The notes under the pieces are model-generated. The model saw only the letters and a program-made list of their open reading frames with translations. It did no database searches and was not told the origin of the DNA. Below, in pieces: positions 49,000 to 57,522 of a DNA stretch of 64,000 bases. Source of the DNA: Bog-756 sp963699345. GTDB taxonomy: Bacteria > Actinomycetota > Acidimicrobiia > Acidimicrobiales > RAAP-2. The translations under genes were made by a program, and so were the position numbers. Location of the stretch: the NCBI GenBank assembly GCA_963699345.1, contig CAVOTL010000005.1, positions 1,240,001 to 1,304,000 of the forward strand, written 5' to 3'. The number at the start of each line of letters is the position of its first letter. Within the stretch, counting starts at the first letter, position 1.

Positions 49000-50155
49000 C
49001 TACGAGGGTGGCCCGATCACGGTCACCGGCGTGCCGATGGGGGTGAGCGGCCAGACCTGGGCGGCGGTGGCGATGGGCATCTCGACACACCCGTTGCTCT
49101 GGGGGGTGCCGTAGGTGGCCCGCACGAAGCCGTGCAGGGCGTCACCACCATTGAAGAAGCTGGCCCACGGAACGGCGGGGTCGTCGTAGGTCGACCCGTC
49201 CGGGTTGGTGCCCTGCATCCGGGAGCTGGGAACGTGCTCGAAGACCGGGAAGGTCCCGTCCGCGGTGTCGGCGCCCGGCGCGCCGGTATTGACCGCGATG
49301 TTGCCCATCACCGGTGCGCCGTTCTCGTACAGGGTGAGCGTCTCGGGCACCTGCTTGGACACCAGCACGTCGACATAGGGCTGGGCGTTGGCCTTGCCTG
49401 ACCGCGGCATCGGCCAGGAGCGCCGTCCACACGGCGGGACCGGCGATGGCGTCCACCTGCAGGCCGTGCTGGTTCTGGAAGGACATCAGGGCGGCCTTGG
49501 TGATGACGTTCTCGGATCCCTCGCTCCACTGGGAGGTGAAGTCCGGCGGCAGGCCCGGCCAGCGCCAGGCGAAGGCGCCGGGTTGCGAGGTGGCCAGGTC
49601 CGCGGGCGGAGTCGTCGGGTCGGTCGGGGTGAACGACAGCGGCAGGTAGTTCTCTTGGGCCAGCAGCTGCTGGAGTCGTTCGGTGCTGGCCTGGGCCACG
49701 GCGAACGTCACCGTGGTCGGGGTGCCGAGGGTGGCGCCCGACGTGGCCCGCAGTCCGGCCGGGATGGTGAGGGTCTCGGTCACCGTGGGGAGGAAGGGGG
49801 CTGCGGCGGCGAACATCAGCGTGTGGGTGGCGGTCTTCTTCCAGGTCCCGGCCACGATCGGGTTGAACGTGGGCACGGCCGTCACCGTGGCGACCGGGTC
49901 GGACAGCGTGACGGTGACGACCTGGTTCGACGGGACGTCAGTGGCCCCGGTGGCCGGGACGGTCGCCACCACGGCCAGTGGGTGCGCGGCGGATGCCGGC
50001 GGCGACGTGGCGTGGTGGGCCGGGGTGGCCGTCGCCCCATGATGGGTACCGAGGACGTAGGCGCCCCCGCCGATGGCGGCCACGACGAGGACCACGACCA
50101 GGATCCAGACCGTCCGGTGCCGATGGGGCGGTGGTTTGAGGATCTCGTACTCCAC
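49000..50155 (-). CDS. L,D-transpeptidase with peptidoglycan-binding domain (one frameshift)
   Basis: About 385 residues. GTG start with GAGGGGG upstream; one membrane helix (VWILVVVLVVAAIGGGAYVL), an Ig-like Big domain (VATVPATGATDVPSNQVVTV), a peptidoglycan-binding helix bundle (ITKAALMSFQNQHGLQVDAI), and the YkuD catalytic domain after a shift near 49405 (KANAQPYVDVLVSKQVPETL, GDALHGFVRATYGTPQSNGC with the active Cys, VEMPIATAAQVW). It makes 3-3 cross-links in the cell wall, outside the membrane. Confidence 0.85.
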
Positions 50156-50286
50156 TGCACCCCCTCGGGGACCGGGCCGGTCCACTCGGGGGGCCGTGCC
50201 GACTGCCTCCGATGGTACCGAGGCGGTGGGTCGCAGCGGCCTCGCTACCGGCTCGGACCGTCCCGACAGACCGATCCTCTGAGTGG

Positions 50287-50425
50287 TCAGCCGAGAATGG
50301 ACGTCGACCAGGGAGGGGTGACGACGGCGATCGACACTTCTCGGGCTGCGGCGCTCAATCGTTCGTCGAACACCACCATCCCCTCGAGGTCCGGGCCGAT
50401 CTCGACCAATCCCTCCACCGCTCCG
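50287..50425 (-). pseudogene. VapC (PIN toxin) C-terminal remnant
   Basis: Only the last 45 or so codons remain: VEIGPDLEGMVVFDERLSAA then AREVSIAVVTPPW, like the V-T-Y-D-R-R-L-A-x-A-A-R-x-x-G-L-x-V-x-x-P ending of PIN-domain toxins. The catalytic acidic cluster of the N-terminus is absent. It follows the antitoxin remnant directly. Confidence 0.55.
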
Positions 50426-50695
50426 ATCGAAGGTCGTCGAGGACGTCACCCGTTCGTTCGGCGACCTTCACCGGCTCCGGCAGCTCGGATAGAGGACGAC
50501 GCGACGGCGTCACCCGCCCGGACGCGATCAGCGCGCCGGTTCCCGTTGCGGCCGATGGGGGCGTCAGGCCGATGGGGGCGTCAGGACGGCAACCAACCGG
50601 CCGCGGTCGGTTACACCCAATGTCTCACCACGCTCGACCCTCCGAAGTGCAGAGGATGCATGTTGCTGAAGCTCCCGCACGCCGATGGTCTCCAT
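50426..50695 (-). pseudogene. Phd/YefM antitoxin broken by a 17-bp duplication
   Basis: METIGVRELQQHASSALRRV, ERGETLGVTDRGRLVAVLTP is a clear Phd/VapB-type DNA-binding antitoxin start. The frame stops at TGA 50564-50566, inside a 17-base tandem duplication. Removing one copy restores the frame into AATGTGALIASGRVTPSRRP, LSELPEPVKVAERTGDVLDD, the usual toxin-binding tail. The downstream vapC is mostly deleted, so selection to keep the antitoxin intact had gone. Confidence 0.75.
50552..50585. repeat. 17-bp tandem duplication
   Basis: CCGATGGGGGCGTCAGG occurs twice head to tail (50552-50568, 50569-50585). As 17 is not a multiple of three it shifts the antitoxin frame. Confidence 0.95.
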
Positions 50696-50889
50696 GTACG
50701 TCATTTGTAGTACCTATCGTGTCGAGCCCATCCCTCCCCGTGATCGGCGCTGGACGCCCTCGCCGAGGTCGGGCCGCGCCGCCAGGCATCACTCCTGGAT
50801 CGAACACCAGGCTGCGACGAGCCCGGCTCGGTGGAGCCGGAGCGTCCACGACGACGGACGGTTCGGCCTCCCGGGCCGCATCGTCTGCC

Positions 50890-51057
50890 CTACGAAGCGT
50901 CAAGGGGCAGATACTCCCGATCCGTCCAGCTCCGGTGGCACGAGTGGCAGCGCCAGCTCGTTCCCCCACCAACCTCCCCCGATCTGCCCACGATCAGCGT
51001 CGGAACGTCCCGAACGCCGCAGTGAGGACAGCTGCCCACTTCCTCGTCACTACCCAT
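50890..51057 (-). CDS. Small zinc-ribbon protein
   Basis: 55 residues. The ATG at 51057 has GGAGG seven bases upstream. Two CxxC-type knuckles: GSCPHCGVRDVPTLIVG and TSWRCHSCHRSWTDREYLP, 23 residues apart, a zinc-ribbon pattern. The second (W-R-C-x-x-C) resembles the ribbon of TFIIS-like or transposase zinc domains. Role unknown; DNA or RNA binding is possible. Confidence 0.62.
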   Translation of the reverse strand: MGSDEEVGSCPHCGVRDVPTLIVGRSGEVGGGTSWRCHSCHRSWTDREYLPLDAS

Positions 51058-51314
51058 TCGCCTACCTCCGACCCGGTGGCTTCATCTGCCGAGAAGGCAA
51101 GCGTCGCGCTCCGGCGCCCTCAGGTACAGGGTGTCGCGCAACATTCATCTTGGCGGCGCCGGTATCGGCACCGGTGGGGCAATTCGCCCACGCGCCGCGG
51201 ATGCGCAGAGGCGATCGAGACGTCGACCCGATCAGTCCGACCCGGAAGCCGGCGGGCCTTCGGCGCCCCGGGTGGCATCGGCATCCGCTCCATCCGCCTG
51301 CAAGACTCGAAGCC
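51058..51314. other. Gap upstream of the exonuclease gene
   Basis: About 255 bases with no frame, hairpin or promoter that I can support. It is the divergent spacer between the zinc-ribbon gene and the exonuclease. Confidence 0.4.
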
Positions 51315-52211
51315 ATGGACGTGCACCTGGTGGACGGGACGTACGAGCTCTTCCGTCAGTTCTTCGGCCAGCCACCCCGCCAGGGTGACGACGGCCAGGA
51401 GATCGGCGCCGTCCGCGGCGTCCTGCTGTCCCTGCTGGGCATGATGTCGGAGGGCGCAACCCATGTGGGCGTGGCCACCGACCATGTCATCCAGTCGTTT
51501 CGTAACGACCTCTGGCCCGGCTACAAGACCGGGGAAGGGGTCGAGGCCACGCTGCTCGCCCAGTTCGAACTTCTCGAGACGGCACTGGAAGCCCTGGGTC
51601 TGCAGGTGTGGCCCATGGTCGAGCTCGAGGCCGATGACGCCCTGGCGTCGGCCGCAGCGGTGGCCGCCGAGGATCCGGCTGTGGGACGGGTGCTCATCTG
51701 CACGCCCGACAAGGACCTGGCCCAGTGCGTGGTCGGCGAACGGGTGGTCCAGCTGGATCGGCGCAAAAAGGCCGTGACTGACGAGGACGGGGTGTGGGCC
51801 AAGTTCGGAGTCGCCCCGCAGTCCATACCCGACTGGCTGGCACTGGTGGGTGACTCCGCCGACGGGTTTCCCGGGCTGGCCGGATGGGGAAAGCGGTCCG
51901 CGGCCGTGGTGCTGGCCCACTATGGATCGATCGACGCCGTTCCCGACGACGTCGCCAGCTGGGATCCCACGGTGCGGGAAGGCCTGCGCGGTGCGGCCTC
52001 CCTCGCCCGGCGGCTGGCCGAGGACCGCGAGCTGGCCATGCTGTTCCGGGAGCTGGCGACGCTACGCCAGGACCCTGACCTGCTCACCGACGTCACCACT
52101 CTTCGGTGGCAAGGTCCCCACCCGGAGTTCGAGGAGGTCTGTCGGAGGTTGCGCGACCCGGCACTGGCCGAGCGCGCGGACTCCGTGGCTCAGGGTGCCG
52201 CCCACCGGTAA
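51315..52211 (+). CDS. Stand-alone 5'-3' exonuclease (flap endonuclease family)
   Basis: 298 residues, intact, equal to the N-terminal nuclease domain of DNA polymerase I but separate. Acidic sites: VHLVDGTYELFRQFFG, WPMVELEADDALASAAAVAA, VLICTPDKDLAQCVVG and WLALVGDSADGFPGLAGWGK, the last being the helix-hairpin-helix start. It removes 5' flaps and RNA primers. Whether it is essential depends on polA elsewhere. It lies at the right edge of the accessory region. Confidence 0.87.
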   Translation: MDVHLVDGTYELFRQFFGQPPRQGDDGQEIGAVRGVLLSLLGMMSEGATHVGVATDHVIQSFRNDLWPGYKTGEGVEATLLAQFELLETALEALGLQVWPMVELEADDALASAAAVAAEDPAVGRVLICTPDKDLAQCVVGERVVQLDRRKKAVTDEDGVWAKFGVAPQSIPDWLALVGDSADGFPGLAGWGKRSAAVVLAHYGSIDAVPDDVASWDPTVREGLRGAASLARRLAEDRELAMLFRELATLRQDPDLLTDVTTLRWQGPHPEFEEVCRRLRDPALAERADSVAQGAAHR

Positions 52212-52336
52212 CCGCCGATCCACCGGGCCGGTTGATCGGCGGGGCTCAGCTCCGGGCGCCGGTGACGATCCCGCTCAGCCCGGTCGGCAGCTCCCGCCGA
52301 CCTCCGTGAGCTCACTCTCCATCCCCTGACCGCAGA

Positions 52337-52861
52337 TCAACCGCGAACGAACGTCGCCTCGATGGTGATCGAGTTGTGGAGGCCGGCTCCCATCCTGGTC
52401 CACACCAGACCCCACTCACTTCGATCGATCTCGGTGTGGACCTCGAGGGTGAGGACCTCGTCGCCCTGCTTCAGAATGGCAGCCTGGATCTCGATGGGCC
52501 GGCTCACGCCGTGGAGGGTGAGCGTCCCCGGCAACGTGACCTGTCCGGGGCCGACCAGACGAGCGTCGGTGACGTCGAAGACCATGCTCGGGAAGGTCGA
52601 GACGTCGAAGAAGTCGGCGCTTCGCAGGTGCCGGTCACGTCTCTTGTTCCTGGTATCGATCGAGTTGGCATCGATCACCATCCGACCGGTGACCCTCCCG
52701 TCGGCATCGACGGTGCCGACGCCGTCGTTCGCCCGTAGCGTGCCGTTGACCGTCGTGATCCACAGTGCCTTCGTGGTGAAGTGGACCGTCGTCCGTTGCG
52801 GATCGAGGCTCCAGGGGCCGATCAGATCCGAGATGGCCCGAGGTGTGGATAGTTCTGGCAT
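52337..52861 (-). CDS. YceI-family protein
   Basis: 174 residues, no signal peptide. YceI lipocalin-like barrel: WSLDPQRTTVHFTTKALWIT, GTLRANDGVGTVDADGRVTG, HLRSADFFDVSTFPSMVFDV, LPGTLTLHGVSRPIEIQAAI and EWGLVWTRMGAGLHNSITIE. Members bind isoprenoid or long-chain lipids; some are induced by stress. Third gene of a set that runs away from the TetR at 53711. Confidence 0.85.
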   Translation of the reverse strand: MPELSTPRAISDLIGPWSLDPQRTTVHFTTKALWITTVNGTLRANDGVGTVDADGRVTGRMVIDANSIDTRNKRRDRHLRSADFFDVSTFPSMVFDVTDARLVGPGQVTLPGTLTLHGVSRPIEIQAAILKQGDEVLTLEVHTEIDRSEWGLVWTRMGAGLHNSITIEATFVRG

Positions 52862-52908
52862 TTGGACTTCCCCTACTTGGTGGTTCGCGCATGACCCGGC
52901 CAGCCGTT

Positions 52909-53229
52909 TCACGTCTGCTCTGGGGGTGCGGATCCTGTTTCCGCTGATGCTGCGATCGGATAGATATCGACGTCGAAGAACGGGTTGAACGGAAGAGTGC
53001 CCAGTGTCTCCCGGACCTGGTCCTCGTCGGAGGCGAACACTTCGAGAAAGGCCGTCGCCCGGGAGGGGGCGACGTGATCGGTCCCGATCCTTCCCGCCGC
53101 TTGCAGTCTGGCGATCTGCTCCTGTTCGTCGGCTCTGAGCGCCATCATCTCGGCGAAGTCCGTGTCGGCGCGAATGGTGGCGACGACCACGAACGTCCGG
53201 AGTCCGGCGGTAATTCCATCGGGTGTCAT
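52909..53229 (-). CDS. Muconolactone isomerase-like / YCII-type small protein
   Basis: 106 residues. TFVVVATIRADTDFAEMMAL, RADEQEQIARLQAAGRIGTD, ATAFLEVFASDEDQVRETLG, TLPFNPFFDVDIYPIA: the ferredoxin-like dimer fold of muconolactone delta-isomerases (FxxxxLPFxPFxxxxxxPL). The name does not prove the reaction; some members are dyes or pigment monooxygenases. It lies between YceI and ferredoxin genes. Confidence 0.68.
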   Translation of the reverse strand: MTPDGITAGLRTFVVVATIRADTDFAEMMALRADEQEQIARLQAAGRIGTDHVAPSRATAFLEVFASDEDQVRETLGTLPFNPFFDVDIYPIAASAETGSAPPEQT

Positions 53230-53273
53230 GGTGTGGCCTTTCGTTGGTTGCGGGGGTCGTGAAAGCGGGAGGT

Positions 53274-53654
53274 TCAGGTGGAAGGGCCTCTGGCACTTCG
53301 ATCTGGTCCCACCAGGGCGATTGCGCCTTCGGGACAGGCGACGACGCACAGCCCACAGGCGCGGCATGCGTCGGCGTTCGGCGTGTAGGCCGTCTGTCGA
53401 CGATGGGCGATGACGCGCACCTTGGCCAGAGTCGGCAGCAGCTTGAAGTCGTGGTCGTCCATCCGTCGGATCTCGAACACGTCGTGGGGGCACACGACGA
53501 CGCAATCCCGCTTTCCCTCACACCGGCCGTGATCGACGATAGGGGTCCATGCTCCCTCGCCGGCATTGCACCGCTCTCCGGGGCGGTTCGGGTGCTGGGC
53601 CGCCCGCCGTCTCTTGGCCAGGTCCGACTGCTGACTTTCAGGTGACGATGTCAT
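53274..53654 (-). CDS. Ferredoxin with two Fe-S motifs
   Basis: 126 residues from ATG 53654. Motif 1: DHGRCEGKRDCVVVCPHDVF (C-x5-C-x3-C-P). Motif 2: NADACRACGLCVVACPEGAI (C-x2-C-x2-C-x3-C-P). This pattern fits a 3Fe-4S plus 4Fe-4S or a modified 2[4Fe-4S] ferredoxin. Electron carrier for an oxidoreductase not in the window. First gene after the divergent TetR. Confidence 0.83.
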   Translation of the reverse strand: MTSSPESQQSDLAKRRRAAQHPNRPGERCNAGEGAWTPIVDHGRCEGKRDCVVVCPHDVFEIRRMDDHDFKLLPTLAKVRVIAHRRQTAYTPNADACRACGLCVVACPEGAIALVGPDRSARGPST

Positions 53655-53689
53655 CTGAAGTAACGTAGGCCCCCGAGATGACATTGTCA
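53643..53689. promoter_or_regulatory. Repeated TetR operator
   Basis: Palindromes TGACGATGTCA (53643-53653) and TGACATTGTCA (53679-53689), 36 bases apart centre to centre. Each is followed by similar sequence (TGTCATCTGAAGTAACGT and TGTCAACTGAACTATCGT). The first overlaps the ferredoxin ATG and the second overlaps the ATG at 53678, which supports the later TetR start at 53711. Confidence 0.65.
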
Positions 53690-53710
53690 ACTGAACTATC
53701 GTTGGCGACC

Positions 53711-54331
53711 ATGGTGAGTCGTGTGGAATCAGCAGCCCAGACTCGACGCGCCCTGATCGATGCCGCAGGGGAACTCCTCGACGAAGGCGGCCCGGAGGCA
53801 GTTACCGTTCGCGAGGTGGGCACCCGCGCCGGCGTGTCTCGCGGCGCGCCCTACCGGCACTTTGCCGATAAAGACGGCCTGCTCACGGCGATCGTCGTCG
53901 AGAGCTGGGACCGGATGGCCGACGTCGTCCGGTCCATCGGCGCGCTGGATTCAGCTCCTGGGGTCAGGCTGCAGAAGGTTCTGATGGCCTTCGTGGAACT
54001 GGGCAGGGAACGGCCGCACCTCTACCGGCAGATGTTCGTCATCTCCAAGACCGACCCCGGAGCGGGAGCCCGAGCTGCTCTCGGAGCGTTGGATGAGTTC
54101 CTCAGCATCGTGTCCGAACTGGTCGGCGAGTCCGATGCACCGCACGTCGGTGCCCTGCTGTTCAGCGGAGCCCACGGCATCACCGAGCTGGAAATCAGCG
54201 GGCATCTGACGGAAGAGAAGTGGCGCACGAGTGCCGAAGTTCTCATCGCCAGCCTGGTGGCCATGACCGGCGACCACTACCTTCCCACGCGCCCGCGATC
54301 AGCCGCCTCGCCGAACGACGGCCTGGCGTGA
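53711..54331 (+). CDS. TetR-family regulator
   Basis: 206 residues from ATG 53711 (an ATG at 53678 in the same frame lies on the operator). HTH: RRALIDAAGELLDEGGPEAV, TVREVGTRAGVSRGAPYRHF, ADKDGLLTAIVVESWDRMAD. The C-domain is the TetR_C_33/WHG-like type (RERPHLYRQMFVISKTDPG). Divergent from the ferredoxin, isomerase-like and YceI genes, which it likely controls. Confidence 0.83.
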   Translation: MVSRVESAAQTRRALIDAAGELLDEGGPEAVTVREVGTRAGVSRGAPYRHFADKDGLLTAIVVESWDRMADVVRSIGALDSAPGVRLQKVLMAFVELGRERPHLYRQMFVISKTDPGAGARAALGALDEFLSIVSELVGESDAPHVGALLFSGAHGITELEISGHLTEEKWRTSAEVLIASLVAMTGDHYLPTRPRSAASPNDGLA

Positions 54332-54433
54332 GTGCGAAGCCGGACGAGATTCGTGGCAGAAGACCGACCGTGCCGACAACCCGAAGATCTGTCCACCTCG
54401 GTTCGAGGGGCTCAGGGCGGTTCTGCAGTCGTG

Positions 54434-55600
54434 TCAACCGATGGCGTAGACCTTTCCTGACTGGTCTCCGATGATCAGGACCCCCTGACCCGTCAACGCC
54501 GGATAGGAGTCGATCGCCCCGCTGGCCTGGACGCGGAACAGCTGCCGGCCACCGGGCCCGATCCCGTAGATGGCGCCGCTCTGCGTTCCGGCATAGACAT
54601 CGCCGTCGCGGTCGACGGCCTGGCCGCCCCACAGCCCACGGGTACCGAGCCGGTGCTGCGCGATCTGGTGCCCGTTCGCCGACTCCAGGACGTGGAGCTC
54701 GCCCCGGTTGTCCCCGAAATAGAGGAGACCGTGGGGGGAGACCGACGAGGACGAGTAGGACTCGACACCGACCTTCTCGTGCCAGAGGGGTCGACCCGTC
54801 GGAGAGAATGCGTCCACTGACCCCCGGTCGGTGGTGACGAACACATCGCCGCGGGCACTGAGTGACGGCGACACCTCGATGTCGGAGTCGAGGGCGCGGC
54901 GCCACAGCACGGTTGCGTGGGAGCCCCGGTCCCCCACGGCCAGCACGGACCTGTCGACCGTGGTGACGACCTCACCGTGGTGGCCGACCACGGGGGCACC
55001 GAACGAGTGGTCGCCGATCCGGAGCGTCCACGCGACCTCCGGGACGGATCCTCCGACCCGGAGGGCCGAGATGGTGCCGGACATCGAGACCACGTACACG
55101 GTCGATCCGACCCGTACGGGCGAGAGCAGATTGCCGGAGAACCGGTGGGACCAGGCGGCTGTGCCCGCGGGCGTCACGTCGTAGAGGACGTGCCCGGGCC
55201 CCGGCCACAGGATCGACCCCGATGGGAGGATCAGGGGACTGGTCGACAGATCGGTCTCCCCGGTGAAGGGACCGCCTCCGTCGAAGGTCCACCGGTCGGC
55301 CCCGGTGGAGCCATCGAGCGCATGGAGGACACCGGCGTTGGTCGCCAGATAGATGGTCCCGTCGGCACCGACCACGGGGCTGGGCGTGATGTTGCCGCCG
55401 AGATCGCGGGTCCACCGGATCGCGCCCGAGTGAGGGCCCACGACGGGAGAGGTCGCCGTGTGCGCCTGGTCGTGCATCGCCATCGGCCACGCCGGGGCGG
55501 CCGCGGCGGCGCCGGCGGTCCCCGCCCCGGACATCGACAGTACGGCGGCCCCGAGGACGATGGCGACGACGTTCGACGCAGCCCGACAGATCATCTTCAC
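54434..55600 (-). CDS. Secreted PQQ-type beta-propeller protein
   Basis: 388 residues with signal peptide (SNVVAIVLGAAVLSMSGAGT, cleavage after AGA). About seven PQQ-like blades, for example GADGTIYLATNAGVLHALDG, VGSTVYVVSMSGTISALRVG, RGDVFVTTDRGSVDAFSPTG, RDGDVYAGTQSGAIYGIGPG and GVLIIGDQSGKVYAIG. No PQQ-enzyme catalytic residues are apparent, so it is a scaffold or binding propeller. Directly downstream of modC on the same strand (about 30 bases), so possibly co-transcribed. Confidence 0.8.
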   Translation of the reverse strand: MKMICRAASNVVAIVLGAAVLSMSGAGTAGAAAAAPAWPMAMHDQAHTATSPVVGPHSGAIRWTRDLGGNITPSPVVGADGTIYLATNAGVLHALDGSTGADRWTFDGGGPFTGETDLSTSPLILPSGSILWPGPGHVLYDVTPAGTAAWSHRFSGNLLSPVRVGSTVYVVSMSGTISALRVGGSVPEVAWTLRIGDHSFGAPVVGHHGEVVTTVDRSVLAVGDRGSHATVLWRRALDSDIEVSPSLSARGDVFVTTDRGSVDAFSPTGRPLWHEKVGVESYSSSSVSPHGLLYFGDNRGELHVLESANGHQIAQHRLGTRGLWGGQAVDRDGDVYAGTQSGAIYGIGPGGRQLFRVQASGAIDSYPALTGQGVLIIGDQSGKVYAIG

Positions 55601-55630
55601 CCTGTCCGGTCACCCGGAGCGCCGGAAGCG

Positions 55631-56716
55631 TTACAGCGGCCCCGGGCCGAAGAGCTTCACGTCGGACGGCTCGATCGCCGCCCAAACGGGCATCCCCTCG
55701 CTCCACCGGCCACCGTCCGGGCGGTGGACGGGGACATCGGCCACCAGGCCGGTGGGGTACTCGAGCCCGAGGACGACGCGATCACCGGTCGGCTGCAGGG
55801 TGACGAGGCGGGTCGACCACCAGATGGCCGCTCCGGCGCCCGCCGTCGCGTCCGGCGGTTCGCCCGATCCGTAGGGAGTGACGACGACGTCACGGGGGGC
55901 GAGGACGGCCCGCTGCTCGCCGGCCGGTGCCCCGGCGACGGGGACGACGATCCCCCCACCGAGGTCGAACCGCCCGTCGCGTACGTGGCCCGTCAGGAGA
56001 TTGACCCCCATCATGCGGGCGACCCAGGTCGACGCCGGCCGGCGCGCCACCTCGGCGGACGTGCCGTGCTGGACCACCCGGCCACCGTCGACGAGGACGA
56101 GGGTGTCCGCCAGGGCACTCGCGTCGAGGGGATCGTGGGTGACGAGCACGCACGAGGTACCCGATCCGCCGACGTGGTCGCGGAGCAGCTGCCGCACGAC
56201 CGCCCGCTGGGTCACGTCGAGGGCGGCCATCGGTTCGTCGAGGAGGAGCAGACGCGGCTCGGTGGCCAGCGCCCGGGCCAGGGCCACCCGTTGGGACTGG
56301 CCCCCGGAGAGACTGCGGACGCGATGGTGCGCGACGTCGCCCACACCCAGCCGATCGAGCCAGTCCTGCGCCAGGGCCGCCGCCTCCGACCGCGACGCAC
56401 CCCGTCGGCGGGGCCCGAAGGCGACGTTGGCCAACGCATCGAGGTGGGGGAACAGGAGATGCTCCTGGAAGACCAGTCCGCACGACCGCTGCTCCGGGGG
56501 CACCAGCACCCCACGGGAGGGGTCGTCGAGGACGCGGCCGTCGAGGACGATCCGCCCACCGGTGACCGGCAGCACACCGGCCAGGGCCCGCAGCAGGGTC
56601 GTCTTGCCGGCACCGTTCGGGCCCAGGACCGCCACGACCTCGCCGTCCGCCACGTCGAGGTGGACGTCCTCGTGGAACTCGGCCAGTCGCACTTCGACGT
56701 CGGCCGTGAGGCTCAC
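55631..56716 (-). CDS. modC: Molybdate ABC transporter ATPase ModC
   Basis: 361 residues from GTG overlapping the modB stop (ATG 56737 also possible). Walker A LGPNGAGKTTLLRALAG, Q-loop SCGLVFQEHLLFPHLDAL, signature LSGGQSQRVALARALATEPR, Walker B LLLLDEPMAALDV, His VLVTHDPLDA. A C-terminal TOBE-like part (WWSTRLVTLQPTGDRVVLGL, MPVWAAIEPSDVKLF) ends the chain. Energises molybdate uptake with ModB and ModA. Confidence 0.9.
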   Translation of the reverse strand: MSLTADVEVRLAEFHEDVHLDVADGEVVAVLGPNGAGKTTLLRALAGVLPVTGGRIVLDGRVLDDPSRGVLVPPEQRSCGLVFQEHLLFPHLDALANVAFGPRRRGASRSEAAALAQDWLDRLGVGDVAHHRVRSLSGGQSQRVALARALATEPRLLLLDEPMAALDVTQRAVVRQLLRDHVGGSGTSCVLVTHDPLDASALADTLVLVDGGRVVQHGTSAEVARRPASTWVARMMGVNLLTGHVRDGRFDLGGGIVVPVAGAPAGEQRAVLAPRDVVVTPYGSGEPPDATAGAGAAIWWSTRLVTLQPTGDRVVLGLEYPTGLVADVPVHRPDGGRWSEGMPVWAAIEPSDVKLFGPGPL

Positions 56717-57519
56717 CGGCGTACCGCCCCCAGCCATCGCCCCCGCAACGCGACCAGTACGGCGAACGACACCACCAACAGGAGGAGCGACAGGGCCACC
56801 GCGACCCGCTCGTCGCCCTCCAGCGCCAGGTAGACCGCCAGGGGAAGGGTCTGCGTGCGCCCCTGGATGTCCCCCGCGAACGTGATCGTGGCCCCGAACT
56901 CGCCGAGGGCCCGCGCCCAGGTGAGTGCCGCGCCCGCGATCAACGACGACGAGATCATCGGTGCGGTCACGAGGCGGAACGTCGCCCAACGGCCGGCCCC
57001 GAGCGACGCCGCCACCTCCTCGAAACGGACATCCATCACCTGCAGGGCGGCCTCGACCGTGACGATCAGGAACGGCATCGCCACGAAGGTCTCGGCCAGC
57101 ACGACACCCGCGGTGCTGAACGTGAACTGGATGCCGAACCAGTCGAACAGGGGGCGCCCGAGGATGCCGTCCCGGCCGAACGCCAGGAGGAGCGCCACGC
57201 CGCCGACCACCGGAGGCAGCACGAGAGGGAGGACCGTGATCGCCCGCACGATCGATTTGCCCCGGAATTCCGTGCGGGCCAGCAGCCAGGCGAGCGGCAG
57301 GCCCAGCACCAGCGAGAGCCCCGTCGCCCACAGCGAACAGACGAGGGAGAGACGGAGGGCGTCCAGCGCCACCGACGACGTCAGGTCGGTTCCGAGGGTC
57401 GACCAGGAGACGCGGGTGAGGAGTCCGACCAGGGGGAGCGCCAACAGACCGACCGCCACCACCCCGGAGGCGAGCAGCACGAGCGGGGGCCGGCGCACCC
57501 TGACCCCGGACGCAGGCAC
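56713..57519 (-). CDS. modB: Molybdate ABC transporter permease ModB
   Basis: 268 residues, about six membrane helices. The EAA loop contacting the ATPase is EEVAASLGAGRWATFRLVTA. Typical ModB blocks include LGLPLAWLLARTEFRGKSIV, LPLVLPPVVGGVALLLAFGR and TWARALGEFGATITFAGDIQ. Four codons separate it from modA. Confidence 0.92.
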   Translation of the reverse strand: MPASGVRVRRPPLVLLASGVVAVGLLALPLVGLLTRVSWSTLGTDLTSSVALDALRLSLVCSLWATGLSLVLGLPLAWLLARTEFRGKSIVRAITVLPLVLPPVVGGVALLLAFGRDGILGRPLFDWFGIQFTFSTAGVVLAETFVAMPFLIVTVEAALQVMDVRFEEVAASLGAGRWATFRLVTAPMISSSLIAGAALTWARALGEFGATITFAGDIQGRTQTLPLAVYLALEGDERVAVALSLLLLVVSFAVLVALRGRWLGAVRR

Positions 57520-57522
57520 CGG

